A stretch of 64,000 nt of DNA from Sporolactobacillus vineae DSM 21990 = SL153 (GTDB lineage: Bacteria; Bacillota; Bacilli; Bacillales; Sporolactobacillaceae), in the NCBI RefSeq assembly GCF_000377985.1, contig NZ_KB899044.1:1-64000 (forward strand), in the 5' to 3' direction. Positions 59,980 to 64,000 of this stretch are shown piece by piece. The notes below the pieces were generated by a model. That model was not told the origin of the DNA. It did no database searches and saw nothing but the letters and a program-made list of their open reading frames with translations. The first letter of the stretch is position 1. Each line of letters begins with the position of its first letter. Both the position numbers and the translations under genes were made by a program.

Positions 59980-62019
59980 ATGACACACAAGAACATCAAT
60001 TCTGAAATGGAAAATCAGGAATCAATACATATGAATCAGGAACAACAACAAACGGATGGAGGAAGCGGAAGAAGGGAGGAATGGCTGCGCGAGAAGCACC
60101 GCCGGTATATGCCTGGTCTGGATGGACTGCGGGCGGTCGCCGTATTTGCGGTGATCTTTTTTCATCTGGGATTTCCATGGGCGGGCGGAGGTCTGCTCGG
60201 TGTCAGTATCTTCTTTGTTCTGTCAGGCTATCTGATCACCGATATACTGATTTCAGAGTGGCAGGAGCGGGGAACGATCAGCCTGAAAGTCTTCTGGCTG
60301 CGTCGTGCGCGGCGGCTGTTTCCTGCGCTTTATCTGACGCTGATCCTGCTGCTGTTCTGGCTGATCTTCTTCCGTCCGTCCATGCTGGCGTCGTTCCGCC
60401 TGGACGCACTGGCGGCAATTTTTTATGTTAGCAACTGGTGGTATATCGTCCATCATCTGTCCTATTTCGAGAGCTATGCCAATCCTTCTTTACTGACGCA
60501 TTTCTGGTCGCTGGGTGTTGAAGAGCAGTTTTATTTATTCTGGCCGCTGCTCATGATCTTTGCGCTGCGTCATCCGAGAGTGCGCCGCTTTCTGGCTATC
60601 CTGACAATTGGGGCGGCGATACTTTCCGCGGTGTGGATGGCTGTGCTTTATCAGCCGGGAGAAGACCCGAGCAGAATTTATTACGGGACAGATACCCGGG
60701 CCTTTTCACTCCTGATTGGTGCGGCACTGGCCATGATTCTGCCGAGCCGCAAATTCACGCAGATGACGCTGACCAGGATACAGCGTCTTTTGCTTGAGGC
60801 ATCCGGAGTTCTCGCTTTTGCTGTGGTGGTGACGATGATCGCCTTATCGAATGAGTATGACGGCTTCGTGTACCAGTGGGGAATGTTCGTGCTGTCACTG
60901 GCTACCGCGGTTGTCATCGCAGCTGCAGCACATCCGTCAACATGGTTCGGCAAGATACTGGGCTGTTTTCCGCTGCGCTGGATCGGCCTGCGTTCCTATG
61001 GCATGTATCTGTGGCAATATCCGATCATCATGCTGTCGCTGAATAATTTTGATGCCGGTGTGCCGCGGCTGGCCAGATACATCGTTGAAATCGTCCTGAT
61101 CATTGTTGTCTCAACGCTGTCTCTGGAGCTTGTGGAAAATCCGTTCCGCTCCGGCGCTGTCGGACGCTTTTTCCGGAAAAATGTGTTCCGGAAACCCAGG
61201 CCAGCCCGCTGGCGGATCATTATTCTGACCGGTTCCCTGCTGTTTCTGGTCGTCTCCGGCGTCAGCGCCCTGGCACAGGTAAGGGCCCAGGGAGCGAAGG
61301 CGGCCAATGTTCAGATGGTGCGCAAGAGCATCGCCGGTTCATCTATCCAGGCACCGACGGACAGCAAGGACAGTAAATCGAATAAAAGCGATTCTGGAAA
61401 TCGGGCAATAAAAAAACCGGCGGGCACGAGCCGTCATCGCGCCGCAACCAAAACCGCCGTGAAAAATACATCGGGCCCGGCAGCGAAAAAGTCGCAGCCG
61501 GCAAAAGCACCTTCAGCCGGCGGACAGCCAAAAAGCACGCTGGCTCAGAAAAAGATATCGGCGATCGGCGACTCGATTATGGTTGATGTCCAGCCCTATC
61601 TGAATAAATCATTTAAACAGATCACCGTCAATGCACAGGTCGGCCGGCACATTGAGCAGGCACCAGCCATTGTCAGCCAGATGAAACAAAATGGTACGCT
61701 CGGATCGGCCGTGATTATTGAACTGGGAACCAATGGTCCGGTAACCTCCGGACAAATGGCCGCACTGGTTCATCAGATCGGTTCCGAAGTGCAAATCATT
61801 GTCACAACGACGCGTGTACCACGGCCCTGGGAGGATCAGGTGAATCAGACGATGAAGAAGGCTGCGTCCACGTTCAAAAATGTTCATCTTGCCGACTGGT
61901 ATGCCGCCAGCACCGGCCACAGCGAATTCTTTGCCCCGGATATGATTCATTTGAATCCGTCGGGCGCCAAAGTGTTTGCAAATCTGCTCTATGCGACGGC
62001 TGCAGCAGCAGTTAAGTAA
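59980..62019 (+). CDS. oatA: OatA-type peptidoglycan O-acetyltransferase
   Basis: A 679-residue membrane protein. The N-terminal acyltransferase-3 domain (about 35-400, YMPGLDGLRAVAVFAVIFFH and FFVLSGYLIT, 11 membrane helices) passes acetyl groups across the membrane. A long Lys/Ala/Ser-rich linker (about 445-525) leads to the extracellular SGNH domain with AIGDSIMVD, ELGTNG and DMIHLNPSG as catalytic Ser and Asp/His blocks. OatA O-acetylates muramic acid and gives lysozyme resistance. The upstream site is weak (GAGAGGG, far). It is the only such gene in the window. Confidence 0.9.
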   Translation: MTHKNINSEMENQESIHMNQEQQQTDGGSGRREEWLREKHRRYMPGLDGLRAVAVFAVIFFHLGFPWAGGGLLGVSIFFVLSGYLITDILISEWQERGTISLKVFWLRRARRLFPALYLTLILLLFWLIFFRPSMLASFRLDALAAIFYVSNWWYIVHHLSYFESYANPSLLTHFWSLGVEEQFYLFWPLLMIFALRHPRVRRFLAILTIGAAILSAVWMAVLYQPGEDPSRIYYGTDTRAFSLLIGAALAMILPSRKFTQMTLTRIQRLLLEASGVLAFAVVVTMIALSNEYDGFVYQWGMFVLSLATAVVIAAAAHPSTWFGKILGCFPLRWIGLRSYGMYLWQYPIIMLSLNNFDAGVPRLARYIVEIVLIIVVSTLSLELVENPFRSGAVGRFFRKNVFRKPRPARWRIIILTGSLLFLVVSGVSALAQVRAQGAKAANVQMVRKSIAGSSIQAPTDSKDSKSNKSDSGNRAIKKPAGTSRHRAATKTAVKNTSGPAAKKSQPAKAPSAGGQPKSTLAQKKISAIGDSIMVDVQPYLNKSFKQITVNAQVGRHIEQAPAIVSQMKQNGTLGSAVIIELGTNGPVTSGQMAALVHQIGSEVQIIVTTTRVPRPWEDQVNQTMKKAASTFKNVHLADWYAASTGHSEFFAPDMIHLNPSGAKVFANLLYATAAAAVK

Positions 62020-62041
62020 ATTTCGGCCCGGGGAGCGCTCG

Positions 62042-62797
62042 TCAGGATCTGAAACGGGTTCCATGATGGCTGCCAAGATCGGTGAACGTCAGGAAAAGCC
62101 AGTAACTGAGTAGAATATAGACGGCAAACAGCAGCGAATAGCCGATTGCGTACAGATTAACATGTGACGCCAGCTGTGTGAGCAGGCGGGACGGGTGAAT
62201 GATATCCCAGGAGTTAAAGCGCAGAAATCGGCCGATAAACATGGCATAGCCGCTGATCAGACAGATCAGGAAGATGGCCAGATGGGCATGCTTAGTGCCC
62301 AGCCGGCGCGTCAGGTGGTCGTGAATAAGTGCCATGGAGAGCAATCCCGACAAGTTGCCGAAGAGGACACCGATACCAATCTGGATCAGGCTCAGCCAGG
62401 CGGCCGGATTTTCAGTCATCACAACGCGCGCTCCGGACGCAGCATCCGTAAAGAATGAAACCGCCGACAGGTGTGCAAAATCGGTAATCATATAGGGCGC
62501 ATTGGGGAAGAAGAGCAGCCAGAGCATCCCCAGCGGCAGGTTATATCGCCATGAACCGGCAGACGGCGGCCGGAACTGCCAGGCGAAAACCAGCGGCAAC
62601 AAGGCCAGAAAACAGTTCCAGATCATCATCAGATTGATCATCCGCTGCGTGATTACAGCGACCGGCAAACTGAAAACGAGGTACAGTACAAAAAAACAGA
62701 GAACGGCGTTTTCTGTTGATCGGATGTGACGGACTGGTTTCAAAGGCACCGACCTCCAGCTGTCCCAATGGACGCATTTAGGTTCCTGTTCCATCAT
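62042..62797 (-). CDS. DUF1361 membrane protein
   Basis: A 251-residue integral membrane protein with about seven hydrophobic segments. DUF1361 marks: MIWNCFLALLPLVFAW, LWLLFFPNAPYMITDFAHL and YAMFIGRFLRFNSWD. Function unknown. Convergent with oatA. Confidence 0.85.
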   Translation of the reverse strand: MMEQEPKCVHWDSWRSVPLKPVRHIRSTENAVLCFFVLYLVFSLPVAVITQRMINLMMIWNCFLALLPLVFAWQFRPPSAGSWRYNLPLGMLWLLFFPNAPYMITDFAHLSAVSFFTDAASGARVVMTENPAAWLSLIQIGIGVLFGNLSGLLSMALIHDHLTRRLGTKHAHLAIFLICLISGYAMFIGRFLRFNSWDIIHPSRLLTQLASHVNLYAIGYSLLFAVYILLSYWLFLTFTDLGSHHGTRFRS

Positions 62798-62856
62798 ACG
62801 GGAAAAATCCGGAATTAGAGCGGTCCGCCGGAATGCCGTTCGGACTCACCTATGTT

Positions 62857-62886
62857 TTGACAATAACGGAAAGAAAGCATTACCCT
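62857..62886 (+). promoter_or_regulatory. Candidate menF promoter
   Basis: TTGACA (62857-62862), 18 bp, TACCCT (62881-62886). Confidence 0.5.
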
Positions 62887-62932
62887 TAAAAAGGCACAAT
62901 TAAAGGACAAGTGGAAACTCAGGGTGATGATC

Positions 62933-64000
62933 ATGGATACAGAATATGAGACAACATGTCTGAAAATAAATGGTTCCGGCAGGAAAAATTCAGAAGAAAG
63001 GCTGATCAGCCTGACCATCGGAGTTGAAGAGATGGATCCGCTGATTTTTTATCAGACGGGTCAGCCATTGGCAGCAGGAAAACGTTTCTACTGGCAAAGC
63101 CCGTCGGGGGATTTAACACTTACCGGCATTGGTGCGGCGGCTGTGATTCACGCCGGATCCGGGCGGGACAGGATGCTCCGTGTCCAGAAGCAATGGTCGC
63201 AGTTAACCGAACAGGCGGTTCAGTACGGAGATGCCAGTTTGCCGGGAACCGGTCCGATTCTCTTCGGCGGTTTTTCGTTTACTCCGGGAAAAGAGACGGA
63301 TAGACTCTGGGGCCATTTTGTGAACGGACTTTTTCTTCTTCCCAGACTGATGCTGACCGTAAATCATGGGCAGACTTTCCTGTCGGTGAATGCCCTGCAT
63401 CAGCCGGGTGAGTCTTTGGAACAGCTCGTCCGCATGATGAAGCAGCAGGCTGAAGACGTGCAGCAAATGCCGTCCGGCCGGGCAGTGGAACAGAGACCGG
63501 AATTGCTGCAGGCAGATCAGCAGGCGCCGGATGAGTGGCTGACGCTCGTCAACCGGGCCGTCGCCGCGCTGAAGGCAAAACAAATGGATAAGGTGGTCCT
63601 GGCAAGAACGCTCCGGCTGCACTTTAACGGCCACCCGGATGCAGCAGCCGTTCTCCGCAGGCTGAAAGCACAGCAGGCAGGAGATTTTATCTATTGTCTG
63701 GAGGCATCGGGGGATTATTTTATCGGTGCTTCTCCTGAGCGTCTTGTCCGGAAACAGGATTCGATGATTGAATCGATGTGTCTGGCCGGATCGGCTGCGC
63801 GCGGACAGACAAAAGAAGCGGACGATTTGCTGGGAGACCGTCTTTTACATGATGCGAAAAATCGCCGCGAGCATCAGTACGTCGTGACGATGATCCGGCA
63901 AGCGCTCGGCAAGCTGTGCCGTTCGCTGACGGTTCCGGATCACCCGGTTCTGATGAAAAACCGCGACATTCAACATTTATTTACTCCAGTCAGCGGCAGA
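62933..64000 (+). CDS. menF: Isochorismate synthase, 3' end beyond the window
   Basis: An open frame of 356 codons runs to the window edge. The protein is a chorismate-binding enzyme that converts chorismate to isochorismate for menaquinone. Seen: the general acid/base Lys region KVVLARTLRL, DYFIGASPERLV, ESMCLAGSAARG with the conserved Ala, and DAKNRREHQYVV with the metal-binding Glu. The region with the second Mg2+ site lies further on. ATG 62933 has AGGGTGA 5 bp upstream. It indicates menaquinone synthesis and hence some respiratory capacity; menDHCBE would be expected downstream. Confidence 0.92.
   Translation, partial: MDTEYETTCLKINGSGRKNSEERLISLTIGVEEMDPLIFYQTGQPLAAGKRFYWQSPSGDLTLTGIGAAAVIHAGSGRDRMLRVQKQWSQLTEQAVQYGDASLPGTGPILFGGFSFTPGKETDRLWGHFVNGLFLLPRLMLTVNHGQTFLSVNALHQPGESLEQLVRMMKQQAEDVQQMPSGRAVEQRPELLQADQQAPDEWLTLVNRAVAALKAKQMDKVVLARTLRLHFNGHPDAAAVLRRLKAQQAGDFIYCLEASGDYFIGASPERLVRKQDSMIESMCLAGSAARGQTKEADDLLGDRLLHDAKNRREHQYVVTMIRQALGKLCRSLTVPDHPVLMKNRDIQHLFTPVSGR

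Noticed and set aside
1-64000. CRISPR array, prophage, rRNA or tRNA genes
   Set aside because: No regularly spaced repeats, phage structural genes, or rRNA/tRNA sequences were recognised by reading. A covariance-model scan could still find a tRNA.

Overview
The window looks like a chromosome segment of a Gram-positive, endospore-forming member of the Bacillales. Shine-Dalgarno sites are strong (AGGAGG type), many starts are GTG or TTG, and intrinsic terminators are frequent. LexA/YneA/YneF/CcdC/aconitase occur in nearly the Bacillus order. A spore-coat transglutaminase (tgl) and the bactofilin set yhbDEF are present. Pyruvate oxidase, non-phosphorylating NADP-dependent GAPDH (gapN), a fructose PTS and roughly even base composition suggest a lactic-acid-producing spore former of the Sporolactobacillaceae kind. 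That placement is inference; no rRNA or tRNA gene was seen.

Layout. 1-0.9 kb: 3' part of an IS110-family transposase. 1.2-10 kb: 3-hydroxyacyl-CoA dehydrogenase, DUF4395, RlmA-type rRNA methyltransferase, fruR-fruA without fruK, NAD-type 6-phosphogluconate dehydrogenase, pyruvate oxidase. 10-13 kb: an unrecognised protein with proteasome-like N-terminal features, then a phasin-like/AarF kinase-like pair. 13-16.5 kb: divergent lexA/yneA with several SOS boxes, a candidate sRNA, yneF, a Gfo/Idh oxidoreductase, ccdC. 16.5-22.4 kb: a DUF72 gene with an internal deletion, nagA-nagB-nagR, aconitase. 22.7-32.3 kb: GrpB, a GDSL esterase, D-amino-acid transaminase, zwf, cshA, an IDEAL-domain protein, a DMT exporter with an RNase H-like protein, fhs. 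32.5-43.4 kb: DUF2164, a VIT1/CCC1 metal transporter behind Fur-like boxes, an HI0933 flavoprotein, trhO, a DHA2 exporter, tgl with an unknown partner, thyA-dfrA, gapN. 43.5-51 kb: two related LSm-like small proteins, an ABC-F gene behind an attenuator, a CzrA-type ArsR and Zur, two membrane proteins, yhbDEF. 51-64 kb: LD-carboxypeptidase, nadE, ald/adeR, an ABC-exporter fragment, DUF421, an HpaB-type monooxygenase, oatA, DUF1361 and the 5' part of menF, which runs off the window.

Themes. Central carbon and redox: zwf, gnd, gapN, pox, acnA, ald. Cell-wall amino sugar and D-amino-acid supply: nagAB, dat, oatA, ldc. One-carbon and dTMP supply: fhs, thyA, dfrA. Metal homeostasis: a zinc-sensing ArsR and Zur within 1.3 kb of each other, and a Fur/PerR-like site before the VIT1 gene. 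The observations most worth a second look are the ABC-F attenuator, the sRNA candidate with an anti-Shine-Dalgarno stretch, the proteasome-like unknown, the LSm-like paralogues beside zinc regulators, the tgl partner gene, and two in-place decayed genes (DUF72 and an ABC exporter).
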